From positions 1-16,796 of the forward strand of contig JAGGWE010000182.1 in assembly GCA_021157665.1 (NCBI GenBank): DNA of 16,796 bases. The letters run 5' to 3'. A program made the position numbers and the translations under genes. The notes under the pieces were generated by a model. The model did not search any database and was not told the origin of the DNA. It was given only the letters and a program-made list of their open reading frames with translations. Below, piece by piece: positions 1 through 6,960 of the stretch (positions are counted from its first letter, which is position 1; every line of letters starts with the position of its first letter). The DNA is from Sulfurimonas sp. (GTDB taxonomy: Bacteria; Campylobacterota; Campylobacteria; Campylobacterales; Sulfurimonadaceae).

Positions 1-258
1 ACTTTTGGTGTAGATGGCTTAGAAACGATGGTAAAGGCTGATGGGAAAATTGCAGAGGTTAGTGCTGCTTCAATTTTAGCAAAAGTTACACATGATAGAG
101 ATATAAAAAAAGAGGCTCTAATATATCCTGAATATGAGTTTGAAAAACATAAGGGGTATGGAACAAAACTTCATGTAGAGATGATTAAAAAACATGGCTA
201 CTGTGAGATTCATAGACGAAGCTATAAACTCAAAGCTTTAGAGAAAACTCTTTTTTAA
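1..258 (+). CDS. rnhB: Ribonuclease HII, C-terminal part (5' cut by window edge)
   Basis: The reading frame is open from base 1 and gives about 85 residues ending in TAA at 256-258. Ribonuclease HII cleaves the RNA strand of RNA-DNA hybrids and starts ribonucleotide excision in the cytoplasm. The visible part carries the C-terminal hallmarks of the family: a KADGKIAEVSAASILAKVT block followed by DRD, then YEFEKHKGYGTK.H and a final HGYCEIHRRS.K segment. The N-terminal half with the first catalytic acidic residues lies outside the window. An internal ATG at 28 is not the true start, because conserved sequence continues upstream of it. The gene ends facing the minus-strand gene at 331-564. Confidence 0.95.
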   Translation, partial: TFGVDGLETMVKADGKIAEVSAASILAKVTHDRDIKKEALIYPEYEFEKHKGYGTKLHVEMIKKHGYCEIHRRSYKLKALEKTLF

Positions 259-268
259 TTATACGACT

Positions 269-327
269 CAGCATTTAGTGCTTCGCTGTACTGGACTCAA
301 AGTGGAGAATGCCACAGGTTAGCATTC
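269..327. repeat. Small imperfect inverted repeats in convergent intergenic gap
   Basis: The gap between rnhB and the convergent small gene holds GAATGC (307-312) facing GCATTC (322-327) with a 9-base loop. CAGC (269-272) faces GCTG (285-288). No T-tract follows, so it is not a standard terminator. It may be a degenerate REP-like palindrome or a shared transcription end. Confidence 0.35.
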
Positions 328-330
328 CTA

Positions 331-564
331 TTAGTCCTTGTCATCCCTATATTTAGAAATACCACATGCCTGATTTGGTGTTGGAGGATTTTCTTTTAAG
401 TAAGTTAAATCCTCTTTTGTTTGGTCTAAAACTCTTTTTTGTTGCAATATTGGAAGCATTAAATTATCTTTTTCATTAAGTGGAATACTCCAGTCAAGAA
501 GTATCTTTTGTACCTCGTCATCTAGCTCTTTAAGGGCATTTTCTATATGTTTAATTGAATTCAT
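331..564 (-). CDS. Small hypothetical protein, 77 aa
   Basis: I do not recognise the family. The protein is soluble and helical in character, with many charged residues and no signal peptide or membrane segment. It starts MNSIKHIENALKELDDEVQ and has a Pro-rich turn (NPPTPNQACG) near the C-terminus followed by a charged tail. There is no clear Shine-Dalgarno before the ATG at 564. The gene is divergent from rpmI, whose -10 box lies only about 36 bases from this start. One copy of the GGCATGTGG repeat sits in frame near its 3' end and encodes the Ala-Cys-Gly triplet. It could be a real short gene or a fortuitous ORF; the absence of another gene here and the normal composition favour a real gene. 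Confidence 0.55.
   Translation of the reverse strand: MNSIKHIENALKELDDEVQKILLDWSIPLNEKDNLMLPILQQKRVLDQTKEDLTYLKENPPTPNQACGISKYRDDKD
362..370 (-). repeat. GGCATGTGG motif copy 1 (candidate uptake sequence)
   Basis: Exact copy of the 9-mer on the minus strand, read as Gln-Ala-Cys-Gly in the small hypothetical gene. It is one of 11 exact copies in the window. Across the copies the base 5' of the motif is usually T (9 of 11), so the fuller consensus is TGGCATGTGG. Confidence 0.75.
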
Positions 565-599
565 AACGGGAGTATAACTAAATTTTAGAATAATTTGGG

Positions 600-605
600 T
601 ATAAT
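600..605 (+). promoter_or_regulatory. -10 box for rpmI-rplT
   Basis: TATAAT preceded by GGG, about 55 bases upstream of the rpmI start. No good -35 box is visible, as is usual for Campylobacterota sigma70 promoters, but the upstream stretch is T/A rich. The AAGGAG Shine-Dalgarno at 648-653 then sets the rpmI start. Confidence 0.7.
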
Positions 606-659
606 CCCATTCTCAAAGTCTAATAAGGCTTTAACGAGAATTTTATCAAGGAGTTATCG

Positions 660-851
660 ATGCCAAAAATGAAATCGGTAAAAGGCGCTACTAAGCGTTT
701 TAAAGTTAAGAAAAATGGTCAAATTAAGCGTGGAAAAGCGTTTAGAAGCCATATTCTAACTAAACAAGATGCACAAACTCGTCGTGATCAGAATAAACCA
801 TCGCTTATTTCTAAAGCAGACGAAAAAAACATCAAGGCTATGATTAGCTAG
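660..851 (+). CDS. rpmI: Large ribosomal subunit protein bL35
   Basis: A 63-residue, highly basic protein starting MPKMKSVKGATKRFKVKKNG, the classic bL35 N-terminus, with RGKAFRSHILTKQ in the middle. The length matches the family (about 64-66). It binds 23S rRNA in the large subunit. The start is fixed by a strong AAGGAG six bases upstream. It is followed by rplT after a 107-base gap. In many bacteria infC precedes rpmI; here it does not, and a minus-strand hypothetical gene occupies that place. Confidence 0.97.
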   Translation: MPKMKSVKGATKRFKVKKNGQIKRGKAFRSHILTKQDAQTRRDQNKPSLISKADEKNIKAMIS

Positions 852-872
852 TAATAGTTAAGTCATTAATCT

Positions 873-934
873 CCAATTTAACTATATAAATTGGGCAAGT
901 CCATGAAAAATGGCACCTTAAACATGATAAATGT
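873..934 (+). promoter_or_regulatory. Series of short hairpins in the rpmI-rplT spacer
   Basis: Three consecutive inverted repeats lie in the intercistronic region. CCAATTT (873-879) pairs with AAATTGG (888-894). CCAT (901-904) pairs with ATGG (910-913). ACAT (922-925) pairs with ATGT (931-934). They end about 16 bases before the rplT Shine-Dalgarno (GGAAAG, 951-956). L20 autoregulates its operon through leader RNA structures in E. coli and B. subtilis, so a regulatory role here is possible but not shown. Confidence 0.35.
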
Positions 935-958
935 CTGGGTAAAGAAAAAAGGAAAGAA

Positions 959-1318
959 ATGCCAAGAGTAAAAACAGGTGTTGTTCGTAGAAGAAGACAC
1001 AAAAAGATATTAAAATTAGCAAAAGGTTTCTATAGTGGTCGTCGTAAACACTTTAGAAAAGCTAAAGAGCAAATTGAGAGATCATGGGTATATGCTCATA
1101 GAGATCGCAAGCAAAAGAAAAGAGATTTCCGTAAATTATGGATTGTTCGTATCAATGCAGCAGCTCGTCTTAACGGAATGAACTATTCAACTTTTATGAA
1201 TGGCGTTCACAAATCTGGTATCGAACTTGATCGTAAAATTCTTGCTGATATGGCGATGAATGATGCAGCAGCATTTACTGCAGTTGCAGAAGCTTCAAAA
1301 GCAGCACTAGCAAAATAA
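959..1318 (+). CDS. rplT: Large ribosomal subunit protein bL20
   Basis: A 119-residue basic protein starting MPRVKTGVVRRRRHKKILK, with GFYSGRRKHFRKAKEQ and the central RDRKQKKRDFRKLWI block, all diagnostic of bL20. It is needed for early large-subunit assembly and is the usual autorepressor of the rpmI-rplT unit. The length is normal for the family (about 118). The ATG at 959 lies just downstream of GGAAAG. Transcription probably ends at the hairpin at 1319-1345. Confidence 0.97.
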   Translation: MPRVKTGVVRRRRHKKILKLAKGFYSGRRKHFRKAKEQIERSWVYAHRDRKQKKRDFRKLWIVRINAAARLNGMNYSTFMNGVHKSGIELDRKILADMAMNDAAAFTAVAEASKAALAK

Positions 1319-1345
1319 GCATAAACCCATTTGGGTTTAGCTTTT
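1319..1345. terminator. Rho-independent terminator after rplT
   Basis: TAAACCC (1322-1328) pairs perfectly with GGGTTTA (1333-1339) over an ATTT loop. An outer GC/GC pair follows across one bulged base, and TTTTGCT follows on the plus strand. The stem overlaps the stop codon of the convergent minus-strand phosphatase gene, so it may serve both directions, although the minus side has only a weak T-tract. Confidence 0.75.
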
Positions 1346-2632
1346 GCTAACTCTTTTCACTTTATTTAAGTATAAAACACTATTCCCTTTATCGTTATAG
1401 TAAATTCCTAAAGAATTTTTTCTTGAAACAAAAACACCACGACCATTAAATCTTTCAGAGTTTCTAAATATTTCACTTAATATTTGAGTGTCAAAACCAT
1501 CACCCTCATCACTTATTTGAGTAATTATATAATCTATATCATAATGTTCAATTTTATCTATTTTTACAGTAATCTTTCTTTTACAATCTTTTTGAAGCTC
1601 TTGTAAGGTGTCAAAATATTTATCATTATCAAGAAGAGAATGCTTTTCTCTTGAAGATAAACCTAGATTTCCATGTTCGTAAGCATTCATAAAAAGTTCT
1701 GTAAAAATTATACTAGCCTGATAAGATGCTTTAACTTCGGTTGTTATCTCCTGCCATATTTGTTCATACCACTCATTTGCAATGTCAATTTCATCAAGTG
1801 TAGAGTCAAATGTTTTAGTAGTTAAAGTTAAGTTGAAATAGTGTAGCCTATTAATATATATTAGGGTAATATCATCATCTTGAGTAGAAATTTTTTCAAA
1901 AAAACTATTTTTTAAATCTTCTCTAGTAAAGGAGTCTAAAAAATCTTTTTCTATAAAATTTGAATATGGCTGATTGTCAAAAATTGTTTCATTTTCAACT
2001 ATTCCATCACTATAGATTAAAAATTTAGTGATTTTGTTTATATCGTATTTATCTATATTGAAAGTATCTTGGAATTTACAAAGTGGTGGATTATTAGATT
2101 TTAGTCTTATAATTTCTTTGTTTTTATTCTCCATTAGTAAAACAGGCATAGCAAATTTAGCATAGTAAATCATATTGTCTTTATTATTTATTTCAATATA
2201 ATCAATCGCTAAAGCCTCTTCATCTAAGAGTATTGGTTGAATATATTTCATAGTTTCATTAATGAGTATAGCTAAATCATAATTATCTGTTGAGAGCATA
2301 GTGTCTATAACATAATTTGTAAATGATGTTATGAGCATTGCTGTTAATGAGGCTGAAAGCCCTTTCCCCATCCCATCAACCATAAGATAAAAAGTGCTGT
2401 TTTCATCAATTCGTCTTGCCGTATAGGCATCACCACTCATTACATCAAGAGGATGATATAAAAAATCAACTAAAGAGATATTATTATGATTAATCATTTG
2501 ATAGTAGAAATCATTTCTTAAAATATTTAATTCTTTTCTTAAGCCTAAATCTTCTTGATATGAATTATAACTCTCTTTTTCTTGAAGTTTTTTTAATTCC
2601 CTATCTTTTTGGTCTTGAGGTATATTATGCAT
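1337..2632 (-). CDS. PP2C (SpoIIE/RsbU-type) phosphatase fused to an RsbW-like serine kinase/ATPase domain
   Basis: A 431-residue cytoplasmic protein. Residues 1-45 are a charged, probably coiled-coil lead-in. Residues 50-260 form a SpoIIE-type PP2C phosphatase with metal-binding motifs SGD (66-68), DGMGKG (86-91), IYSDGIVE (206-213) and QDDDITL (251-257). Residues 270-425 form a GHKL ATPase of the RsbW/SpoIIAB anti-sigma kinase type, with N-box ELFMNAYEHGN (312-322), DEGDGFD (375-381) and the glycine-rich GRGVFVSR (397-404). In partner-switching systems these two activities remove and add phosphate on a STAS-protein serine. The likely substrate is the STAS protein encoded two genes upstream. 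Its start overlaps the chemoreceptor stop by one base (TAATG), so the two are translationally coupled. No response-regulator or sensor domain is present, so its input must come from a partner. Confidence 0.88.
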   Translation of the reverse strand: MHNIPQDQKDRELKKLQEKESYNSYQEDLGLRKELNILRNDFYYQMINHNNISLVDFLYHPLDVMSGDAYTARRIDENSTFYLMVDGMGKGLSASLTAMLITSFTNYVIDTMLSTDNYDLAILINETMKYIQPILLDEEALAIDYIEINNKDNMIYYAKFAMPVLLMENKNKEIIRLKSNNPPLCKFQDTFNIDKYDINKITKFLIYSDGIVENETIFDNQPYSNFIEKDFLDSFTREDLKNSFFEKISTQDDDITLIYINRLHYFNLTLTTKTFDSTLDEIDIANEWYEQIWQEITTEVKASYQASIIFTELFMNAYEHGNLGLSSREKHSLLDNDKYFDTLQELQKDCKRKITVKIDKIEHYDIDYIITQISDEGDGFDTQILSEIFRNSERFNGRGVFVSRKNSLGIYYNDKGNSVLYLNKVKRVSKS

Positions 2633-4608
2633 TAGATTGTGAATTTAGATAATTCATTTTTAAGTTTTGTAGCATTATTAGAAAGAATATGAGAAACATC
2701 TTCTACCTCTTGTCTATGTTCAACATTTTTATTTGAAATATTAATTACTTCATCCATATTACCAATAAGTTCTTTAGTTTTTGTTGCTATATATGTACTC
2801 TGGTGCATTACATCTTTTGATTTTTCACCAGTAACAATAAGATTTTCTTTTGTCTTTTGTGAAGATGCTATTAAGCTTTGAGCAGAATTAGAGATAGAAT
2901 TCATATTTTTTGAAGTGTAATTAGTCTCTTCTGCAATCTCAATTACATTTTGAGTAATGAGATTAACATTTGCACTAATTTCGCTTAAGCTTTTTTGTGT
3001 TCTCTCCGCTAGTTTTCTAACTTCATCTGCAACAACTGCAAAACCACGACCATGCTCACCAGCACGAGCCGCTTCGATTGCAGCATTAAGAGCAAGTAAA
3101 TTTGTTTGATCTGCAATATCTGAAATAATACTAAGAACATCTTTAATATTTTTGGCCTGTTCTGTAAGTGAAGATACTTTTTGAACAAGTTCAAGTTGGC
3201 GTTCGCTTCCATCTTCAATATCTACAACAACAGAACCAAGTTTATCGATAAAACTATCAAGAACTTCAGAGGTACTATTTAAATCTTCAGAAACAGTGAT
3301 AGAAGCATCCTCAACAGTATCTAGTCTCTCGCCAACCTCAGTAATTAAAATATTTATTTTTTTGATACTTTCATCAGCTATCTCACCATTTTCAGTTAAT
3401 TTATTAACAACATCATTTAGTTTCTCGCTTTCATTTGATGTTGCTAGTGATACATCTTGAGAATTATGAACACTATTTTTAAAAGCACTAATCATCTCAT
3501 GTAATGCTCTTGAAATTTGGGATATTTCATCATTTCCATGAACTACAACATCACAGGTTAAATCGAGTTTGCTAGATACACATTTAATTTTATTTAAGCT
3601 ATCACCAACATTATTGTTGATACCTCTACTTATAAATAATAAAATAATTGTTAAAATAATTGCAAAACCTGCATAACTTGATATAGAGATAATTGCATTT
3701 ATTTTTGAATCACTCTCAAGTTGTTTAAGTAAGGCTGTATTTTGAGAAGCAAGTTCATCATCAACTTTTTTCAAAAGATTAATTTTTTTAGTAATTGTTT
3801 TAAACCATACAACACTATCTACTCCAAAGCCACCTTCATTTGATTTTGATTTAGCAATATTTCTCATTTTATTAACTTCATCAACAACTGGTGAGTTAAT
3901 TGTAGTTTTATAAAACTTTTTTGAATCTTCAGTTGCCATACTTAAAAATGAGTCCATATAAGCATTTTGTTCTGCTATTAAAGTAATTAATTTTGCAAAC
4001 ATACCTGTACCAAACTTATCTGCGGCAAAGGTTCCACTAAGTACAGCTCTTTCTATTCCTGCTCTTTCTTTTGATTTTAAAAAGTTTGTGTAAGCATCTA
4101 AAGATTTTACTAACTCTTGAGTATTCGCAAGTTTTGCAGTAAGGGCTACGATATTTAATATTTTCGCATTCATTTTTGTATAGTAGGTAACTTCATCTTT
4201 TACGCTTATACTTAAAGAATCAACTTGCGTTCTAATATTATCTACTTTGTTCATATCTGCTTTAAAGTTAGCTATCTCTTGTTGTAATTCTTTTGAAAAT
4301 GAACTTAAGTCAAGTGTTGATATATAACTCAATAACTCTTTGTTTCTTGTTGTTGTTAAAACTCTTTGTTTTGGAAGAATTTCTACAAATTTTGTTCCTT
4401 TAGAACCAAGAAAACCAGCACTCGCCCCTCTTTCTTTTTGTGTTTCATGTATTAAAAGACTAAGTTTTTTTGAAAGTACATTTAACTCTTGTGCTTGGAG
4501 AATTGTATCTCTTTGTGTTGAAGATTTTGTAATAGTTATAGATATTACCGCAAGCAGAAATACTACAATTAAGACATTTATAAAGTTTAACTTATTTTTA
4601 ATAGTCAT
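2632..4608 (-). CDS. Methyl-accepting chemotaxis-type receptor with NIT-like periplasmic sensor domain
   Basis: 658 residues. Transmembrane segment 1 is at about 7-27. A large helical periplasmic domain (about 35-300) has features of nitrate/nitrite-sensing NIT domains: QKERGASAGFLGSKG (57-71) and a second ERAGIERAVLSGTFAADKF (181-199). Segment 2 is at about 303-327, followed by a HAMP region (328-380) and a coiled-coil signalling domain. The conserved tip runs from SDIADQTNLLALNAAIEAAR (496-515) through EHGRGFAVVADEVRKLAERT. No CheR-docking pentapeptide is visible at the C-terminus, which ends KLKNELSKFTI. The gene lies between a STAS gene (gap of two bases) and a phosphatase/kinase gene (one-base overlap). 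This suggests it feeds a partner-switching pathway, alone or besides the flagellar motor. The ligand is inferred from the NIT fold only. Confidence 0.9.
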   Translation of the reverse strand: MTIKNKLNFINVLIVVFLLAVISITITKSSTQRDTILQAQELNVLSKKLSLLIHETQKERGASAGFLGSKGTKFVEILPKQRVLTTTRNKELLSYISTLDLSSFSKELQQEIANFKADMNKVDNIRTQVDSLSISVKDEVTYYTKMNAKILNIVALTAKLANTQELVKSLDAYTNFLKSKERAGIERAVLSGTFAADKFGTGMFAKLITLIAEQNAYMDSFLSMATEDSKKFYKTTINSPVVDEVNKMRNIAKSKSNEGGFGVDSVVWFKTITKKINLLKKVDDELASQNTALLKQLESDSKINAIISISSYAGFAIILTIILLFISRGINNNVGDSLNKIKCVSSKLDLTCDVVVHGNDEISQISRALHEMISAFKNSVHNSQDVSLATSNESEKLNDVVNKLTENGEIADESIKKINILITEVGERLDTVEDASITVSEDLNSTSEVLDSFIDKLGSVVVDIEDGSERQLELVQKVSSLTEQAKNIKDVLSIISDIADQTNLLALNAAIEAARAGEHGRGFAVVADEVRKLAERTQKSLSEISANVNLITQNVIEIAEETNYTSKNMNSISNSAQSLIASSQKTKENLIVTGEKSKDVMHQSTYIATKTKELIGNMDEVINISNKNVEHRQEVEDVSHILSNNATKLKNELSKFTI

Positions 4609-4610
4609 AT

Positions 4611-4898
4611 TTACGCCTGTCTTGCATTAAAAACTTTTACAAGATTTAAATCTTGTAATAAATCCATTAATTGAGAATTCCCAATTTTCATTTGTATGTT
4701 TATTTTATCTTTTAAAACAAGCTTATTAAAATAACCTATAACGGAAGATGTAATAGAGATAGAATCTTTGATATTTATAATAATACTTCCCTCTCCTATT
4801 ATTAAAGCATCAATAGAAGACTTTATATTTTGAAAGTCACTTATGCTTTTAATATTTCCAGTTATCGTTATTATATTTGAAGATGTTGCTATTTCCAT
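4611..4898 (-). CDS. STAS-domain protein (anti-sigma-factor-antagonist type)
   Basis: 95 residues, about the length of a lone STAS domain (SpoIIAA/RsbV fold). The central segment IINIKDSISITSSVIGYFNKL (about 40-60) aligns with the family's D.S.....DSSG.G phosphorylation loop. Ser51/Ser52 are the candidate phosphosite, but the aspartate and glycine that usually flank it are replaced (TSSVIG). The ATG at 4898 is chosen because AAGGAAT lies just upstream (complement of about 4904-4909). It is the first gene of the operon with the chemoreceptor and the phosphatase/kinase, whose kinase and phosphatase domains are its probable modifiers. The downstream target could be a sigma factor, a cyclase or another enzyme; none is encoded in this window. 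Confidence 0.8.
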   Translation of the reverse strand: MEIATSSNIITITGNIKSISDFQNIKSSIDALIIGEGSIIINIKDSISITSSVIGYFNKLVLKDKINIQMKIGNSQLMDLLQDLNLVKVFNARQA

Positions 4899-4953
4899 TA
4901 TTATTCCTTATATAATATATATTTAATATAGTGTAGTATTAAGATAATTAAAA

Positions 4954-6138
4954 TTAACTAAAGTTAGTAAGGTTTTCTAGCCATTCTTTCATTTTTTTCT
5001 CATAACCGATACTTTTTAACTCAATAAATTTTAATGTCTTTAAAAGATACTCTTGTTTTACATATCCACCGAAGTTATGAGGGTTTAGATAATTTTTATT
5101 TTGTTGTTTTATTGTCTCTGGAATATCCAGTAGAACTCCATCATTTACAGATTTTATAGCCTTATTTATTGCTAAATATGAAGAGTTTGATTTTGGAGAA
5201 GCACAAAGATAAACTACGGCTTGAGCCAAAATAATTCTTGCTTCTGGAAAACCAATTTTACTTACACTTGTCATGGCAGAAGTTGTTAAAGTTAAAGCCT
5301 GAGGATTTGCATTTCCTATATCTTCACTTGCTAAAATCACAAGTCTTCTTGCTATAAAATCAGCAGATTCTCCACCCTCTATTAAACGAGCGAGATAATA
5401 AATTCCTGCATTAGCATCTGAGCCTCTTATAGACTTAATCATCGCAGAGATTAAATCATAATGAATCCCTGCTTCACTACTTCCACCACTTATGGCATGT
5501 GGACGGAGCGATTTTAATAATTCAAAAGTGATATGTGTGTCAATGTTTGAGCTAAACTCTAAAAGCTTTAACATTGCCCTAGCATCACCACCAGAGCTTT
5601 TAACTAGATAGTCTTTTGCATCCTCATCAAAAGTTAAATTAACTTTCCCACATGCCAAGCTTAGTAATTTTTCTAAAGCTTCATTTGAGATATTTTTTAA
5701 CTCAAAAAGCATTGAGCGAGAACGGATAGCAGAGGTCAATGAAAAAAATGGATTTTCAGTTGATGCACCAATAACTAAAACAGAGTTGTTTTCCATAACA
5801 GGAAGTAAAACCTCTTGTTGATTTTTAGCCAAACGGTGAACTTCATCTATAAATATAAGTGGTTTTTGAAGAGCATTTTTATACTGTTCAAATATTTTTC
5901 GTAATTGTTCGATTTTTAGTGAGGTGGCATTGAACTCATAAAAGGGCATATCCATCGTAGTAGCAATAATACGAGCGATAGAGGTCTTTCCAACTCCAGC
6001 AGGACCATAGAAAAAACTATGCCCTAAAACCTGTTTTTCACATAACACTCGAAGTGGTGCAGAGGGGGAACTTAAATGTTCCTGCCCTACAAGTTCATCA
6101 AAGTTTTTTGGGCGAAGAAGTTGTGTGAAATCTGACAA
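4954..6138 (-). CDS. rarA: Replication-associated recombination protein A (AAA+ ATPase)
   Basis: 394 residues of the RarA/MgsA/WRNIP1 family of clamp-loader-like ATPases, which act at stalled replication forks. Motifs visible: RPKNFDELVGQEHL near the N-terminus, Walker A GPAGVGKT (45-52), Walker B LIFIDEVHR (94-102), sensor-1 region GASTENPFFSL, and the SAIRSRS stretch typical of the arginine-finger region. The C-terminal half has the family block SGGDARAMLKLLE, then ARRLVILASEDIGNANPQAL and the KQEYLPK-like ending region NFGGYVKQEYLLK. The family is usually about 390-450 residues, so this one is compact but complete. It starts eight bases downstream of the rluB stop, probably in the same transcript. 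Two exact GGCATGTGG repeats lie within the gene. Confidence 0.95.
   Translation of the reverse strand: MSDFTQLLRPKNFDELVGQEHLSSPSAPLRVLCEKQVLGHSFFYGPAGVGKTSIARIIATTMDMPFYEFNATSLKIEQLRKIFEQYKNALQKPLIFIDEVHRLAKNQQEVLLPVMENNSVLVIGASTENPFFSLTSAIRSRSMLFELKNISNEALEKLLSLACGKVNLTFDEDAKDYLVKSSGGDARAMLKLLEFSSNIDTHITFELLKSLRPHAISGGSSEAGIHYDLISAMIKSIRGSDANAGIYYLARLIEGGESADFIARRLVILASEDIGNANPQALTLTTSAMTSVSKIGFPEARIILAQAVVYLCASPKSNSSYLAINKAIKSVNDGVLLDIPETIKQQNKNYLNPHNFGGYVKQEYLLKTLKFIELKSIGYEKKMKEWLENLTNFS
5494..5502 (+). repeat. GGCATGTGG motif copy 2
   Basis: Plus-orientation copy inside rarA, read on the coding strand as Pro-His-Ala. Confidence 0.75.
5648..5656 (-). repeat. GGCATGTGG motif copy 3
   Basis: Minus-orientation copy inside rarA, read as Leu-Ala-Cys-Gly. 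It lies about 150 bases from copy 2 and in the opposite orientation. Confidence 0.75.
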
Positions 6139-6146
6139 AGTTATTT

Positions 6147-6956
6147 CTACTTTTTTCTTGTGTCTTTTTTAGTTTTACCTATTTCTCTTTGTTCTTTTTC
6201 ATCAGCTTTTAGGAATGTAAAAAGAGCCGAATACTCACTTCTAGTTAAAAATCTAGTTTTACCAGTTGGAAGATTATTTAACTCAACTTCTGCGAAAGAT
6301 AGTCTTTTTAAATCAGCAACTTCTGCTCCAAAATGAGCAAAAAATCTTCTAATCTCACGGTTTTTACCCTCAGAGATTGCGATTTTTAAAATTGAGTAGT
6401 TATGCTCACTTTTTTGAATTTTATATCCAATAAACGGAGCGAAAGTCATACTTGTAATATCAGAGTGAGAATGTCCACCAGCAGTTGCATCAGCTAACTC
6501 TAAGCCATTCATCATTGCAGCTTCCATCTCTGGTGTAACTTCACCTTTAATTTTTACCTTATAGATTCTCTCTAATCCAGAGTTCATCAAAGCAGTTGCA
6601 ACTTTTGAAGCATCAGTAAGAAGTAAAACACCTTCTGTTAGGAAATCTAAGCGACCAACAGGGATGAAGTGTTTGAACTTTTTATCTAAGCCATCAAAAA
6701 TTGTTTTTCTACCTCTTGGATCACTTTTTGTTACAAGTTCACCCTTTGGTTTGTTATAAACGATAACTGTATATTTATCTTTTGGAGTAACTTGTTTCCC
6801 ACTTACATAAACGATTACTTCTTTTTCATCAACTTGTGTAGCAGGGTTTTCTTGGATTTCGCCATCAACTCTAACATAACCATCTTGGATAGCTTTGTCT
6901 GCTTCTCTTCGTGAGTAGCTTGAGTGGTGCGCAATATATTTGTTTAATCTCATCAT
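6147..6956 (-). CDS. rluB: 23S rRNA pseudouridine synthase, RsuA/RluB family
   Basis: 269 residues. An N-terminal S4 RNA-binding domain (MRLNKYIAHHSSYSRREADK, ending near residue 60) is followed by the catalytic domain. The catalytic domain has YNKPKGELVT and the catalytic-aspartate motif VGRLDFLTEGVLLLTD, then the family's EGKNREIRRFFAHFG. A short basic tail ends the protein. The RsuA/RluB/E/F enzymes convert specific uridines of rRNA to pseudouridine; the RluB (23S) assignment is the usual one for this length but is not proven by sequence alone. Two ATG codons stand in tandem at the start; AAGGA lies 13 bases before the first, so the first is preferred. The gene follows kdsD after only four bases. 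Confidence 0.88.
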   Translation of the reverse strand: MMRLNKYIAHHSSYSRREADKAIQDGYVRVDGEIQENPATQVDEKEVIVYVSGKQVTPKDKYTVIVYNKPKGELVTKSDPRGRKTIFDGLDKKFKHFIPVGRLDFLTEGVLLLTDASKVATALMNSGLERIYKVKIKGEVTPEMEAAMMNGLELADATAGGHSHSDITSMTFAPFIGYKIQKSEHNYSILKIAISEGKNREIRRFFAHFGAEVADLKRLSFAEVELNNLPTGKTRFLTRSEYSALFTFLKADEKEQREIGKTKKDTRKK

Positions 6957-6960
6957 AATA

